NCBI GenBank assembly: GCA_030340625.1 | Contig: JAOPHQ010003474.1 | Coordinates: 36,691 to 100,690, forward strand | Direction of reading: 5' to 3' | Length of the DNA stretch: 64,000 nt | Origin: Merluccius polli | Taxonomy: Eukaryota; Chordata; Actinopteri; Gadiformes; Merlucciidae | Shown: in pieces, positions 33,700 through 46,236 of the stretch | How positions within the stretch are numbered: the first letter of the stretch is position 1 | Layout: each line of letters opens with the position of its first letter | Made by a program: the position numbers and the translations under genes | Notes under the pieces: model-generated | Databases searched by the model: none | Told to the model about the DNA's origin: nothing | The model's input: only the letters and a program-made list of their open reading frames with translations

Positions 33700-33915
33700 T
33701 TTTGAATGTTTCATTCTATCACCCATGTTTGTATTATCTTAGCATTATCCCAGTTTGTATTATCTATCTTTGTATTATCTTTCTCTATTTCACTTTTCTT
33801 CTATTGTATTATTGATCTGGTTTTACTTAATTTTTATGTACAGCATTTTGAGCTGCAATCTCTGTACGAAAATGTGCTTTATAAATAAAAGTATTATTAT
33901 TATTATTATTATTAA
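33700..33915 (+). mobile_element. 3' tail of a LINE with ATT repeats
   Basis: Ends with TTTTGAGCTGCAATCTCTGT, then TGCTTTATAAATAAAAG and (ATT)n at about 33890-33915. This is the familiar 3' end of a CR1/L2-type fish LINE. No coding part remains. Confidence 0.6.
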
Positions 33916-33924
33916 TTACAAATC

Positions 33925-34190
33925 AGCCTTATGTGACCGATAGTCTGTTAACAAAAATTAAGAAGTATGTCATCGACATCAAACAGACACCATTTCAACA
34001 GGATCTCGTTAGTGCCCCTGCCTCACAAGCCTTTGTGGAGCGCATGTTCTCTGTGTGGACTGCTGTTATCTGGCCTGAGAAACAGAGCAACCACATATCT
34101 GGAGCAAGTGTTCTCCTCAATATCAACAAGAAATTGTTGCTTGACGGAAGTACACCCATCTCTCTCTTTCTTACCCACAGCTGAATCATT
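33925..34190 (+). pseudogene. hAT transposase relic, C-terminal dimerisation domain
   Basis: The third piece of the hAT transposase. It reads DSLLTKIKKYVIDIKQTPFQ and then SAPASQAFVERMFSVW, matching the conserved hATC dimerisation motif (usually ...SERVFS). It is followed by a glycine/arginine-poor end and a stop near 34182. With pieces at 27736 and 30481 it completes the domain order of one transposase over 6.4 kb. Confidence 0.82.
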
Positions 34191-35790
34191 CATAATGCAA
34201 GGGACTTGAATTTCACTGTATTAATGATGTCAAGTACAACGTCTGAGGTATTGTATTGCTAATCAACTGCAATGATTTGCCATAGAGCTGCAGTACCTGC
34301 ATCTAGTGCCAAGCAGTCCAATTTGTTGATTAGTTCATTTCGAATTGAATCGTAAATGAATCGAACCTCTAGTGAGTTTTCTTTTTGAGTTTTTTCATGT
34401 TTTTGTCACAAACACACTGACTGACACACGTCTTTTATACCTGTCTTTCTGTGGATGGTTGGTCTGTCCTCAAACTAAACCAGACTAACAAAATTACAAA
34501 AATACAATGAAAAACACAAAACTATAATGATCTTGCCACACACAAGGTGTGTTTGTGTGTGTGTGTGCACACACAAACACACACACCGTTTTCCTTCCTC
34601 TGCTTATCGAACGCTCTGAGGGCTGTATGGCACGAAGCAACACTTAGCCTTGACTTGTTTTCTATTGATTCTATTTTTTAAATTACAGTTGGCTCTTTAA
34701 CCTGTTTTTAATAGGAGAAGAGGATACAAAAACAGGTGAGGGTTTCGTTTATTTATTATTCAATGAATGAACAAACACAGAGAAGTCCACACACTCTCCA
34801 ATCTCTTTGAATGACTCTCTTTGAATGAGTTTGCAGCCAGTGGAGTCTTAAGACTGCTGCCTATGATTATAAAATATAGAAGACACACACACACTCACAC
34901 AGTCATGCACACACGCAATCATGCATGGAGCAAATTAAAAGTTATCGAGGGATTGAGTGCCAACTCCCTGTTATCCAACATAATCTTTCCGTGCGTTCTG
35001 CTGGATACGGCGGGGATAGCGCTGTCCGATCCCCGCCATCTCATTACCAGTCCTGATCCACCAGTGACATTTTTCCCTTTCGTTCCGAACGAACGTGACC
35101 GTAACCCATTGAGCCCATTCAGGTGACGTTATTCATTTGTACACCTTCCAAAAACACATAAGAAGCATGAGCTAGGCAGGACCTAGAGCATCTTGACATG
35201 TATGGGTTACATTTCAACATTCCACAAACACACGCACACGCACACACACACACACACACACATACACAGTGTGCTGGATTTTGACCTTCACATTTGAATC
35301 TGCTGATATTATCCAGATTTGTCTGTTTCAAACCCATTGAAACAGACAAAAAGCATTTCACCAGTGTTTAAGGTTTCTTTCTGCATTCTCCAAGACAAAA
35401 CATAACTAGCTTAAATCACAGGTAGACTAGGAGGTATTGAGGAGTAGGCTATTATCGGCTAAATCCGGTCAGCTCTGGTCCCTCCTACTTCCAAAACGCA
35501 ATTTCCGATGTGAGTTGTGTTTTAATAGTCCCCAAAGCAAGAAGAAAAAGAAGAGGCGAAGAACAACGACAAGGAAAAGAAAGACATTTTTGGATGAATC
35601 ATTTGACCAAGCAATATCCAAACAAACGGAAACACATATCGCTCCCTCGGACATCCCTTCCTCTCTTGCCACTATCCGCACATTCAAAGCACCTTTTTCA
35701 GGTGTTCTCCGTCGTGACATGAGGACGCCTGGGAACGAGGTGAAATCACAGGCAATACCAACTCAAACGACCCAAGTGATGTTCTCCCTG
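34191..35790. other. Unassigned region with CA/TG tracts
   Basis: Mostly AT-rich with no supported gene. A TG/CA palindrome lies at 34546-34588, with short CA runs at 34882-34900 and a (CA)n at 35231-35262. Open frames around 35437-35853 are low-complexity Lys/Arg reading of an A/G-rich stretch and are not supported. Confidence 0.5.
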
Positions 35791-35794
35791 TGTT

Positions 35795-36037
35795 TACGTG
35801 GGTTTCCTCTGGGTGGTCCGGTGTCCTCCCACACCATAAGACATACATGTTAGGTTAATACTCCTGCCTGTGCCCTTGACCAAGGCACCAGCAGTAGACC
35901 TGGAGTCGGTCCCCGGGCGCTGCACTGCAGCTTCCCACTGCTCTTAGCACTGCAGCTAGTAATGGGTTAAATGCAGAGACCACATTTTGTTGTGTAGTAC
36001 TTGTACATGTGCCATGATAAATAAAGCTTCTTCTTAG
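35795..36037 (+). mobile_element. SINE-like element fragment
   Basis: Contains TTTACGTGGGTTTCCTCTGG, CCTGCCTGTGCCCTTGACCA and GGGCGCTGCACTGCAGC blocks, then ATGGGTTAAATGCAGAG and a terminal AATAAAGCTTCTTCTT. This order is typical of the body and 3' end of an abundant fish SINE. The tRNA-like head is not recognisable. Confidence 0.6.
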
Positions 36038-36457
36038 AGCCTGTTTGTTAACATTTTAAGTATGATATGCACAACGTATTTAGGATGTGGGTGATCATCA
36101 ATTTGAATTAATGCCTCTGCAAATAATGATAAATTAAAACACTGTCACTTTATTATCATTACAGCCTTCACAGATAGTGAACTATACATAATTATTCCTT
36201 AAAAATGATGGCTGGACTGCTTTTAGAATAGATGGACCTTTCCAGCATCACTCGAACATGATGCACTACCTACGAGATAAGTAACTTGTTTGTGCTTTAT
36301 TGGATGTGCTCATATGTGCCATTTGCTAGGGCATTCACGCTTCATTGTAGTAGTCGACAACTACTCCCCAAAAGTAGTCGAGATATATCATATTTTTTTC
36401 ACCCAATAACAATGATCAATTCTTGTCAAAAGGTCTCAAATACAACCAGTAAAGGGT

Positions 36458-36625
36458 TAACTGCCCCTTTTCCACCGCATGGTGCCAGCTCGGACTCGAC
36501 TCTACTCGCTTGGATTGGTTTTCCATTAGCAAAAGCTGTGGATAGTACCTGGTACTTTGGTGTCACCTCGGTCAAGGTTCAAATCGAGCTGAGCCGATAC
36601 TAAAAGGTGCTGTGAAAACACTGCT
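36458..36625. mobile_element. MITE fragment (common fish TTTCCACCGCA family)
   Basis: Reads CCCCTTTTCCACCGCATGGT, GCTCGGACTCGACTC, GGTGTCACCTCGGTCAAGG and GAGCTGAGCCGATACTAAAA. This series is frequent in fish intergenic DNA. The right end appears lost. Confidence 0.55.
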
Positions 36626-37467
36626 AATGGTTAATAATGGGTTTTACCAAAAAGCTCTACCTACTAATAATAATAGATTAATAATTTAATAAACATGAAT
36701 AAACAGGTAGCAATGTTTTTTCCTTTTCTGGCATCACCCACAATAGTGCCTGTGTGATTTCTCTTCAGGTGAACAGCACTAGTCCTGCCGTGGAAGACAC
36801 AGCACAATGTTCAAACCACCTATTTGCTTTGTGATAATTGGAAGTAGGTCTACTCTCATACTATGGAAGCCATGTGTCCTTGGAAACGTTTAGGCTACTG
36901 CCATGACAGAGTCAAACTCAGACCGATGAGTGGATCTGAAAGCCACTGATGTCCACACAGCAATCCTACGTGAAATTATAGTTTTGCATTATTTAAATAA
37001 CACATTTGTTTTAACAAATTGAATCGCTTCAGAATTGAAAAGGAAAACATGATCAGAAAAGCACAATTCTGCAGCAGTGGCCTCCGCCAGCTCTGATTCA
37101 GACAGGGTTTATATGTAGGCGGGACCAACCTGGGGGTAGGTGAAATAGCAGAGTCCTCAATTGGCTCTGAGAGGCTGTTTACAAATGAGCCATGATCTGA
37201 TTGGACTAAACCCCCAGCAAGCTGTCTGAGACTGTTGACTGCACTAACAACAAGAGATAGAAGGAGTATTTCCTTCTCTAAATACCTTACATTCTGTTTA
37301 TTTAACATGGCATAACGTGGAAAATGTTTTAAAAAATCGATGTTCAACAACAAAAAATGAACAATTAGTCTACAACGATGCACAGTGTCAACTAGTGTTT
37401 TTGATTGTCGAGTAGTCGACTATTCTGTGAAACCCTTAGCTCATACGATAAGACATTAACATTAACA
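36626..37467. other. Unassigned sequence
   Basis: AT-rich and non-coding. TAGTCGACAACTACT near 36349 and GAGTAGTCGACTATTC near 37412 face each other and could be decayed hAT-type ends, but target duplications do not match. Confidence 0.4.
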
Positions 37468-37902
37468 TTTAAAGCTGCTCTAGATCAATTTTGCTAGTTG
37501 ACCAAGAGCTTGCTTGAATTAAAAATAAAATCTGTTCAGCCTACCATAGATTCGAATGTATACAACAAACAAACTCCACCTCCTCCTTGACGTCACCGCC
37601 CACCCCCCAGTCCCATCGGTACACAATCTACATGATCAGGCAGTAGTGGCCTCAGAGCTTGCCTGATTGGTCACAGCCTCAAGGCTTGCCTGATTGGTCA
37701 CAGTCTCAGAGCTTGCCTGATTGGTCACAGGCTACAGGGAGCGGCAAAAAAACGTTTTATCTCGTATTTAGCCACCTACAGAGTCAGGGACGGACACCAA
37801 CGCCAGATATTCTCACAGACAACTTGACTCACTCATACCATAGAGTATGGGGACAATTTTGGCATTTTTTGACCATAAAAAGTTACCTAGAGCAGCTTTA
37901 AA
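37468..37902. mobile_element. 435-bp MITE with TTTAAAGCTGCTCTAG inverted ends
   Basis: A perfect 16-bp inverted repeat lies at 37468-37483 and 37887-37902. A TTAA inside each end could be the target duplication, as in piggyBac or Kolobok elements. The interior holds a three-copy 27-bp repeat. Confidence 0.8.
37650..37730. repeat. Three 27-bp repeats carrying inverted CCAAT boxes
   Basis: Three units, 37650-37676, 37677-37703 and 37704-37730, each with GCTTGCCTGATTGGTCACAG. The GATTGG core is an inverted CCAAT box at exact 27-bp spacing. Any regulatory role is inference. Confidence 0.85.
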
Positions 37903-38401
37903 GAAACATTGTATTTTTGATGTCACAACCTCTGCCTCAGGGGACCTCTCTGTGTCTGTCTGTGTCTGTCTCTATCTTCAGGTTGCATGATCCACCTGAC
38001 TCTCAGGTTGCATGATACACCTGCTGCTCTCACACAGCTGTGGTTCATCATCATCAACACCCTCATGTATATTTGCCCCGGCCGTGCATTTATTCTCCGC
38101 CAGATAGTCAGTTAACCTAACCTTGTGAGTATACGTTGCTGGTCGCTCAAGTAGGCAAGGCAAGGCAAGGCAAGGCAAGGCAGCTTTATTTACATAGCGC
38201 ATTTCATACACAATGGCAACTCAATGCGCTTTACATAACAGTAAGAATTGAAATACAAATTAAAAAAAAATAAAAATAAAAACAACTACAGAAGAATAGA
38301 AAGAGAAAGAAATAAAATACTATAATAGAGCAGCATAAAATAATGATTTAAAAGGACATAGTGCAAATGAAAGATTACAATTTAAAGTGCTTTGAACAAG
38401 C

Positions 38402-39192
38402 TCAATCATAAGCACAGGAGAAGAGAAGTGTTTTTAACCTGGATTTAAAAATGTTCACAGTTGGGGCTGATTTCAGTTCAGCTGGTAGTTTGTTCCAGTT
38501 TTGTGCAGCATAACAGCTAAAAGCTGCTTCACCATGTTTAGTTTGAACTCTGGGCTTCACTATCTGACCTGAGTCAGTAGATCTCAGAGCCCTACTGGGT
38601 TTGTATTCTACTAAGATGTCATTCATGTATTCTGGACCTAAACCATTCAGTGATTTGTAGACCAGTAGCAGAACTTTAAAATCTATTCTATAGCTGACTG
38701 GGAGCCAGTGTAAAGACTTTAGGACTGGAGTAATGTGCTCTGATCTCTTTGTTCTGGTTAAAACTCGAGCTGCAGCATTCTGAATGAGCTGCAGCTATTT
38801 AATGTTTTTTTTTGTGGGAGTCCAGTCAGAAGACCGTTACAGTAGTCGAGTCTACTGGAGATGAAAGCATGAATCAACTTCTCCTGGTCTGTTTGAGACA
38901 TAAAACCCTTCACTCTGGATATGTTCTTAAGCTGATAGAAGGCTGTTTTGGTGATGGATTTGATATGACTGCTGAAGGTCAAATCTGAGTCTATCAGCAC
39001 GCCAAGGTTTCTGACTTGGTCCCTAGTTTTTAGAGAGAGTGACTCGAGATGTTTACTGACGGCAATCCTCTTCTCTTTATTGCCAAAAACAATTACCTCA
39101 GTTTTGTCCTGATTGAATTGAAGGAAATTTTGGTTCATCCAATTTGTTACTTGCTCTAAACAGTGACACAATGACTGTATTGGACTAGTCAT
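38402..39192 (-). pseudogene. LINE RT thumb and C-terminal domain, two frames
   Basis: From 39192 to 38758 the frame gives VTNWMNQNFLQFNQDKTEVI and LGVLIDSDLTFSSHIKSITK, standard L2 post-RT sequence. A T-run near 38803-38812 shifts the frame. The end reappears at 38626-38402 as GEAAFSCYAAQNWNKLP and FKSRLKTLLF, then a stop. The coding end to the tail is about 250 bp of 3' UTR. Confidence 0.85.
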
Positions 39193-39880
39193 CTGAGGAC
39201 AGTGCTATGTATATCTGCGTGTCATCTGCATAACTGTGATAGTCTACATTAGAGTTCTGCAGAACTTGACCCAAAGGCAGCATATATAGACTGAACAGAA
39301 GGGGTCCAAGAACTGACCCCTGAGGAACTCCACATGTCATAGCCATTCGATTGGATTCATAACTTCCAATGGTCACAAAATAAATCCGCTCTTCCAAGTA
39401 GGACCTGAACCATTCTAGGACTGTTCCACTGAGTCCTGCCCAAGTTTCCAACCTGTTCAACAATATACTGTGATCCACAGTGTCAAATGCAGCACTGAGA
39501 TCCAACAGGACCAGAACTGACACCTTGCCTGAGTCAGTGTTTAACCTAATATCATTTAACACTCTAATAAGAGCTGTTTCTGTACTGTGGTGAGGTCGGA
39601 AGCCTGATTGAAATTTGTCAAAAAGGCCACTGGAATTCAAGAAATTGCTGAGTTGATTAAAAACCACTTTCTCAACGGTCTTGGCTATAAAAGGAAGAAT
39701 TGAGATAGGTCTGTAGTTGGTTAACATGGAAGCATCCAGCGTTCTCTTTTTTAAGAGTGGCTTAATGGCAGCTACTTTTAGGGATTTAGGAAATGTGCCC
39801 GATTGAAGTGAGCTATTTAGTATTCGTCGCAAATCTATTTGGACAGAGTTCACAATAGTTTTTAAAAAGTCTGATGGCAT
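39185..39880 (-). pseudogene. LINE reverse transcriptase core
   Basis: 232 codons with the RT motifs in order: TNYRPISILPFIAKTVEKVV, FQSGFRPHHSTETAL, LVLLDLSAAFDTVDH (motif A), GVPQGSVLGPLLFSLYMLPL (motif B) and the catalytic YADDTQ (motif C). The wording of these motifs is that of the L2/CR1 group. A frameshift right after YADDTQIY (near 39188) ends the frame. Confidence 0.88.
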
Positions 39881-40224
39881 TGTTTCAAGACAGCATGTTG
39901 ATGGTTTTAGATGCTGAACTGTTTTCCTCTATGGTTTTTTGGTGAACTGTATTACATTCTGACATCACAGTTGAGTTATTCCTGGGAGGTCTTAGGATTG
40001 CGTTATTTTATTGTTTGTTGATTTGTGCTAATATTTAACCTTATGGACTGGATTTTTTCACTGAAAAGCAAGCAAATTCATTGCATTTTGCTGTGGAAAG
40101 GAGTTCTGGAGCTATCTGTTTAGGGGGGTTTGTCAGCTTATCAACCATAGCAAATAGAGTGCAAGTGTTGTTGATGTTCTTATCAATAATTTCAGAAAAG
40201 TGTCGCTGTCTAGCCTTGAGTAAC

Positions 40225-41058
40225 TCATAGTTTAAAATTACAAAGACTTATTTTGTAGAGGTCATGGTGAATTTGAAGTTTAGTTTTTCTCCACTTACAC
40301 TCTGCTTTCCTGCATTCTGTTTTTAAAGCCTTTACCATCATAGTGTTCCTCCATGGTGTTTTCTTTCTGATCAAGGTCGTCTTAGTTTTAATAGGTGCAA
40401 CAGCATCCATGACATTTGAGATTTTCCAGTTAAATTTATCTAAGAGTTCATCAACTGACTCTGCACTCACAGTTGGTGACATAGCTATAGCCTCCATAAA
40501 CTTTGCACTGGTATTCTCATTTATGTACCTTCTCTTAACAGACACAGAGGTTAGCTGAACATTTGGAATGATCTGTAAGTCAAAGAACACACAGAAATGA
40601 TCAGAAAGAGCCAAGTCCTTAACATCAACAGAAGAAATGTTAACACCTTTAGAGATAACCAGATCCAGAGTGTGGCCTCGAGTGTGTGTGGGCCCTTTCA
40701 CATGTTGCAAGAGGCCAAAAGTGTCAAGTAGAGCAGAGAGTTCTTTGGCATTACTGTCCATGTTATTGTCTACGTGAATGTTAAAATCCCCTGTTATGAT
40801 AAAAAAGTTGTAATCAGTGCAGATAACTGACAGCAGTTCAGCAAACTCATCAATTCATTTTCCTGAGTATCTTGGAGGTCTATAAATGATTAAAAAAATA
40901 ACTTTTGGATCACCTTTTAGTAAAAAACAGATATTCAAAAGAGCTAAAATCACCTAACGTAATTTCCTTGCATTGAAATACAGATTTAAAGATGGCAGCA
41001 ACTCCCCCGCCTTTCTTATCAGTTCGACACTTGTTCATAAAACTGAAATTACGTTCTT
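40225..41058 (-). pseudogene. LINE endonuclease (APE-type), C-terminal part
   Basis: The frame 40225-40761 shows GPTHTRGHTLDLVISKGVN and LALSDHFCVFFDL; the SDH motif is the APE endonuclease signature. After it comes the linker SPTVSAESVDELLDKFN and TPWRN. Upstream (40762-41058) residues such as KCRTDKKGGGVAA are readable but broken by stops. The first endonuclease motifs are absent. Confidence 0.82.
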
Positions 41059-41725
<667 letters not shown>

Positions 41726-42468
41726 TATCTTTAATAACTGGCCTTACCAACCATGATTACCCTTGACACCACCAGTAATGTTGTTTCCATTTTGTTAAAA
41801 AAAAGACGCTTTAAAAACACAATTAAATACATTTGATCTATTCATAATATTATCTATTTCTTCTAAAAATGTGTGACCAAATTAATCTGACAAAGGTAGC
41901 CAGATTGAGCTCTCTTTTTCATTGAAGTACTTATTTTTTGTTTAAAACATGTGTACTTGATGACAAGGAATATTCTGAAATGGTGCTAGTAAAACATGTT
42001 GCACTTGGAAGTGTTGTTGTTGTTGTTGTTTTCACAGTACTGTTTTTTTTAATTAAATTATTAGATAATGCATAATTTTCATGGAAATATCTGAAATATC
42101 TATAGGCCTATATACACTACATGCATGTAGCCTATTAGGCAATAAATAGTGTAGTAGTGCATAATTGCTGTGGAAAGAACAGGAATGATGCTTGAAAGAA
42201 CAATTTCCGCAAAAACAAGAAGTAATGTGTAATTTTCCCGAAATATCCCGAAATTCTGGTTCATTTTTAGTTTATTATTTTATAGGTACTGTATAACCTC
42301 CGTGAAAAGAAAAGGGAATGATGCTGAAAAGATCCATGTAATATCCGCTAAAAATAGGGTGTAAAAAGGCACGTTACCAAAGTTGATGTAGCTGTTGAAA
42401 TAAGTGACATCACTGCCTGTGATTCATACCCATAATGCTGCAGATCAGAAGTGTTACAAGTCAGTGCC
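41726..42468. other. Unassigned AT-rich sequence
   Basis: No gene or known element is recognised. A (GTT)n tract lies at 42012-42031. Segments around 42165 and 42310 share GGAATGATGCT and may be an old duplication. Confidence 0.45.
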
Positions 42469-42542
42469 AGGGCATTACCTTTGGGCATTCACCCTGACAA
42501 GGAGTGTTACATGATTTGTCCAACACAACATGGTATCAGAAG
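42469..42542 (+). promoter_or_regulatory. Gypsy 5' LTR end and primer-binding site
   Basis: GGCATTACCTTTGGGCATTC and TTTGTCCAACACAACA match the 3' LTR end at 46434-46489 with several changes. The LTR is followed at once by TGGTATCAGAAG, a tRNA-complementary type primer site starting with TGG. The upstream part of this LTR is missing or unrecognisable. Confidence 0.75.
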
Positions 42543-42801
42543 TGGCTAAATTTAAACTAAAAGCAGATCCACAAAGAAAGTGAGCTTACGAGATGGTAAC
42601 ACCAACTAACCATGCAACAGGTGAGTGAATAGCCTAGTAACAGGCAAGGCATTCATCAGCATAGACGAAGATATGCTAAAGCTGCCATAGCTGCGCTAGT
42701 TTAACGTATGGTACGTGCAAATACAAGAGGAGGAACCAGTAGTTTACTTTCCTTATATACCTGCTACTCAGTGAGTTTCGGCATGTCTATAGATCCACCA
42801 C

Positions 42802-43540
42802 ATGCAAGCCATCAGGCTTTTTTTCCAGATCTCCCCACCCTCGGACTTCGACTTCACTCGCCCAGAGGAATGGCCGCTTTGGATGTGCAGATTCAAACGA
42901 TTTCGCCAGGTATCAGGCTTGGATAAACAGTCACAGGAGAAGCAAGTTAACACTCTATTGTACACAATGGGACCAGAGGCAAAGTCTATTATCAGATGCA
43001 GGGATATCATGGCTGCCCAGCTGAAGGATTATGATACCGTCAAAACACAACTTTCCAACCATTTCGTCCCCTGGCGCAACTTGATATTTGAGTGTGCCAG
43101 ATTCCACAAGCGAGTCCAAGAGAGGGGTGAGTCCATTGATAGCTTCATCATATATGAGCTGATTGAACATTGCGAGTATGGGGCCAATGTGTGACGAGCT
43201 CATTAGGGATAGGTTGGTTGTTGGCTCAGAGATGCTAAGTGATCTGAAAAACTACAAATGGATCCAGGTCTTACATTAGAGAGGGCAAAAACACAGTCTC
43301 TTCAAAATTAGGCTGTTAAGAAATAGCAAAGCCTTTTTCAAAATGAAAGCCAAATTGTGCAGCCAGTGGATGCTGTTCATGCTACTGATTATGACATCAG
43401 GGCTGGGATGAGTCAGAAATTCCAAACTCAAACTTCAAGGCAATGTGGGTGGTGTGGCAGGAGCTCACACAATAGACAATCATGCCCCGCAAAAGAGGCA
43501 ACATGCCAGAACTGCCAGAAGAAGGGTCAATGCTAGAGGA
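42802..43540 (+). pseudogene. Gypsy gag with zinc knuckle
   Basis: The frame 42802-43194 has FDFTRPEEWPLWMCRFKRFR and QVNTLLYTMGPEAKSI, typical of Mag/K02A2.6-like gag. After a frame break, CGWCGRSSHNRQSC at about 43444 is an intact CX2CX4HX4C knuckle. A second knuckle, CQNCQKKGQC, has lost its histidine position. Stops separate the pieces. Confidence 0.78.
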
Positions 43541-43961
43541 GCCGTGGGTTACAGATGTCAGCCTGCATGGTCATAACATTCAGTTTAAGTTAGACACTGG
43601 TGCCGAAGTCACTGTAATATCTGATTCACTCTATCATAGACTACAAACAGCGCCCCTGCAGCACACAACAAAACGACTTTACGGCCCTAGTCGAATTAAA
43701 CTGGATGTAAGGGGAAAGTTCACAGCCAACTTAAAAGTGGGCCAACAATCTTCAAAGCAGACCACCTACGTGGTCCGTGGCCTCCACACAGCCCTTTTAG
43801 GCTGCAATGCCATTACTGCTCTGGGCCTAGTTAAGAGAGCAGACATCAGCAGCATTAACTCCTCCCCCAGACGCTTCCCTGGGCTCTTTGAGGGCATAGG
43901 CAAACTTGAAGGGGAGTACCCACATTGTCATCAGGTCCCGATTCTAAACCATTTGCCTTGA
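43525..43961 (+). pseudogene. Gypsy aspartic protease
   Basis: Contains IQFKLDTGAEVTVIS, an intact DTGA active site, and VVRGLHTALLGCNAITALGL, the flap and ALLG-type end. The protease stretch itself has no stop, so it is the best kept part of this element. It runs into the RT region with a frame change near 43940. Confidence 0.82.
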
Positions 43962-44776
43962 CTACTCCATGGCTAGTTTCTCTCCCCCTCATGGGCAGAG
44001 TCAAAGAGGAACTTCTCAGAATGGGAGAGCTGGGGCATCATCTCAGCATTGAGCAGCCCACTGATTGGTGTGCTGGAATGGTGGTGGTCCCCAATGGAAT
44101 TGAAAAAGTGAGGATCTGTGTAGCTCTCACCAACCTGAATGAAAATGTCTGCCGCGAGCTCCACATCCTGCCATGTATGAATACACACTCGGCCAGCTGA
44201 AGGACGCTAAGATCTTCACAAAGCTTGATGTAAAATCAGGCTTCTGGCAGATCCCTCTCTCTCCTTAGTCAATGCTCCTGACTACCTTTATCACCCCCTT
44301 TGGGCGCTTTTGCCTTCGGGAGATTGCCCTTTGGGATCTCTTCAGCTCCAGAACACTTCCAGCGATGTATGTCTCCTGGAGGGGTCTGGAGGGTGTCGTA
44401 TGCCAGATGGATGACATCCTCATATTCGCTGCAACCCAGGAACGGCACGATGCACGGCTCATGGCTGTCCTGGACAGGCTGCAACCGAGCGGGTCTCACC
44501 CTGAACACAAAGTGTGAGTTCTCAAAGAGTGAGGTCAAGTTCCTTGAACAGATCATCGACAGCAGCGGAGTCAGGCCCAACCCTAATAAAGTTAGGGCCC
44601 TCATGCTGATGGCAGAACCAAAGAATGTTCCAGAAGTTTGCCGCTTCATGGGCCTTGTCACCCACCTGGGGAAATATATCCCTAACCTGGCAGAGAAAAG
44701 TAAGCCACTTAGAGACCTTCTGAGCAAGGAGACCTGCCTGGTACTGGGGGCCTCAACAATGCCAAGCCTTCAATGA
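43925..44776 (+). pseudogene. Gypsy reverse transcriptase, several frames
   Basis: In successive frames: VRICVALTNLNENVCRELHI, the motif A region FTKLDVKSGFWQIPLS, the FGRF stretch, then CQMDDILIFAA, the catalytic MDD in place of the common YVDD, and SSGVRPNPNKVRALMLM with CRFMGLVTHLGKYIPNLAEK (the connection region). At least four frameshifts or stops break it. Confidence 0.82.
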
Positions 44777-45396
44777 CTTAAAGAACAAGCTGGTAACCCT
44801 ACCAGGCTTGGCACTGTATGACCCTTCCAATGAGACTAAGGTTTCTGCAGATGCTACCTCTTATGGCCTGGTAGCAGTCCTCCCTCAAACGACGACAAGA
44901 TTCCGACTGGCGCCCCATTGCATACATTTCCCAGGCCCTCTCTCCCACGGAGCAGCGTTATGCTCAAATTGAAAAGGAGGCTCTGGCCATAAGATGGGCC
45001 TGTGAACGCTTTAAGGACTTCATACTGGGGTTGACAATCCAGGTGGAAACTGACCATAAGCCACTCCTTTCCCTCCTAAAGACCAAACACCTTGATGAGT
45101 TGTCTCCCCGCATACTGCAGTTCAGAATGAGACTCAGAATGAGGTTTCACTTTTCTATCGCACACGTCCCGGGTAAAAGTCTGGCCACTGCAAACGTGCT
45201 CTCGCCAGTTGCTCCCTCTCGCACACCTGAGGATAACGCAGAAAAGCAGCAGGTCGAAGGGTACATAAACTCTGTACTCACTTCACTGCCCATCACAGAA
45301 GAGTGCCTCACAGAACTGAGACAAGCACAACAGGCAGACGAGCTCTTAAGACAGGTGGTGCAATACTGTCTTCAAGACAATGCCCTTAAGACATAA
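44777..45396 (+). pseudogene. Gypsy RNase H
   Basis: VSADATSYGLVAV, then QRYAQIEKEALAIRWACERF and the catalytic ETDHKPLLSLL region follow, with HVPGKSLATANVLSPV at the end (usually ADALSR). A frameshift near 44885 splits it. Confidence 0.8.
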
Positions 45397-46095
45397 TGGG
45401 CCGTCTCTGGGGACCTCACAGTAGCCCAGGGCCTACTACTTAAAGGAACTAGGCTAGTCATCCCTGCGTCGATGCGAAACGACATCTTGGACAAACTTCA
45501 CACTGGCCACCAAGGCATCACAAAATGTAGGGAAAGAGCCAGGTGTTCTGTTTGGTGGCCGGACTTAGTAGGCAGCTACAAGAGACTGTTGAAAAATGCT
45601 ACAGTTGCTACAATACAGACTGCAACCTCCGGAGCCTCTCCTCCCTGGGGAGACCCCCAATGGCCCATGGCAGAAAGTTGGGGCAGATCTCTTTCAACTG
45701 GATAACACATGTACTGTATCTTGTCATGTTTGATGATTTCTCAAGATTCTTTGAGATCGCCAAACTACTGTTAACAACTTCACAAGCAGTTGTTGAGCAC
45801 ATCAAGTCCTGGTTTGCCCGCCAGGGTGTCCCCCTGCAGGTAATAACAGACAATGGACCCCAGTTCTCCTCCGACACCTTCCAACTGTTTTCAAAGGACT
45901 GGGGTTTCACACACGTGACCTCCAGCCCCCTGTACCCCCAAAGCAATGGCGCAGCAGAACGCGCCGTACGTACAGCCAAACAACTCCTCAGGAAATCACC
46001 TGACCCTTACCTGCCACTACTTGCCTACCGCTCCACACCCCTTGCCATTGGCTACAGCCCATCAGAGCTCCTCCAAGGAAGACTTCCACATTAAC
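45397..46095 (+). pseudogene. Gypsy integrase
   Basis: A zinc-binding start LHTGHQGITKCRERARCSVW, then two frames to 45700. From 45700 an open frame has LVMFDDFSRFFEI, the catalytic ITDNGPQFSSDTFQLF and PQSNGAAERAVRTAKQLL with the E residue, ending SPSELLQGRLPH. The DDE residues are kept, but the N-terminal half is frame-broken. Confidence 0.83.
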
Positions 46096-46236
46096 AGTAC
46101 CTAAGGGTACACTGAAGGGTCTCACAATGGGCAGAATAATCCCATAGACCCCCAGCCACAGGCTCAGCTTGTCAACCCTGACCTGTATAGGTTCCGTCAC
46201 CATTGTTGGAATATAGGTTTGTTTGAGAAAAAAAAA

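Larger units (their letters stand above)
38155..41058 (-). mobile_element. Decayed L2-type LINE, 5'-truncated
   Basis: A minus-strand non-LTR retrotransposon of about 2.9 kb. The 3' tail is five to six CCTTG units (plus-strand GCAAG repeats at 38155-38181), preceded by the 3' end GCGCATTTCATACACAATGG seen on the plus strand. Endonuclease C-terminal part, RT and C-terminal domain follow in order from 41058 down to 38402. Frameshifts occur near 39188 and in the T-run near 38803. The N-terminal part of the endonuclease is missing. Confidence 0.88.

Noticed and set aside
35437..35853. 138-codon Lys/Arg-rich open frame
   Set aside because: It comes from an A/G-rich stretch and runs into a SINE; no family signal.
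36349..37440. A hAT element delimited by TAGTCGAC-type ends
   Set aside because: The facing ends are similar, but flanking bases do not form an 8-bp duplication and the interior has no support.
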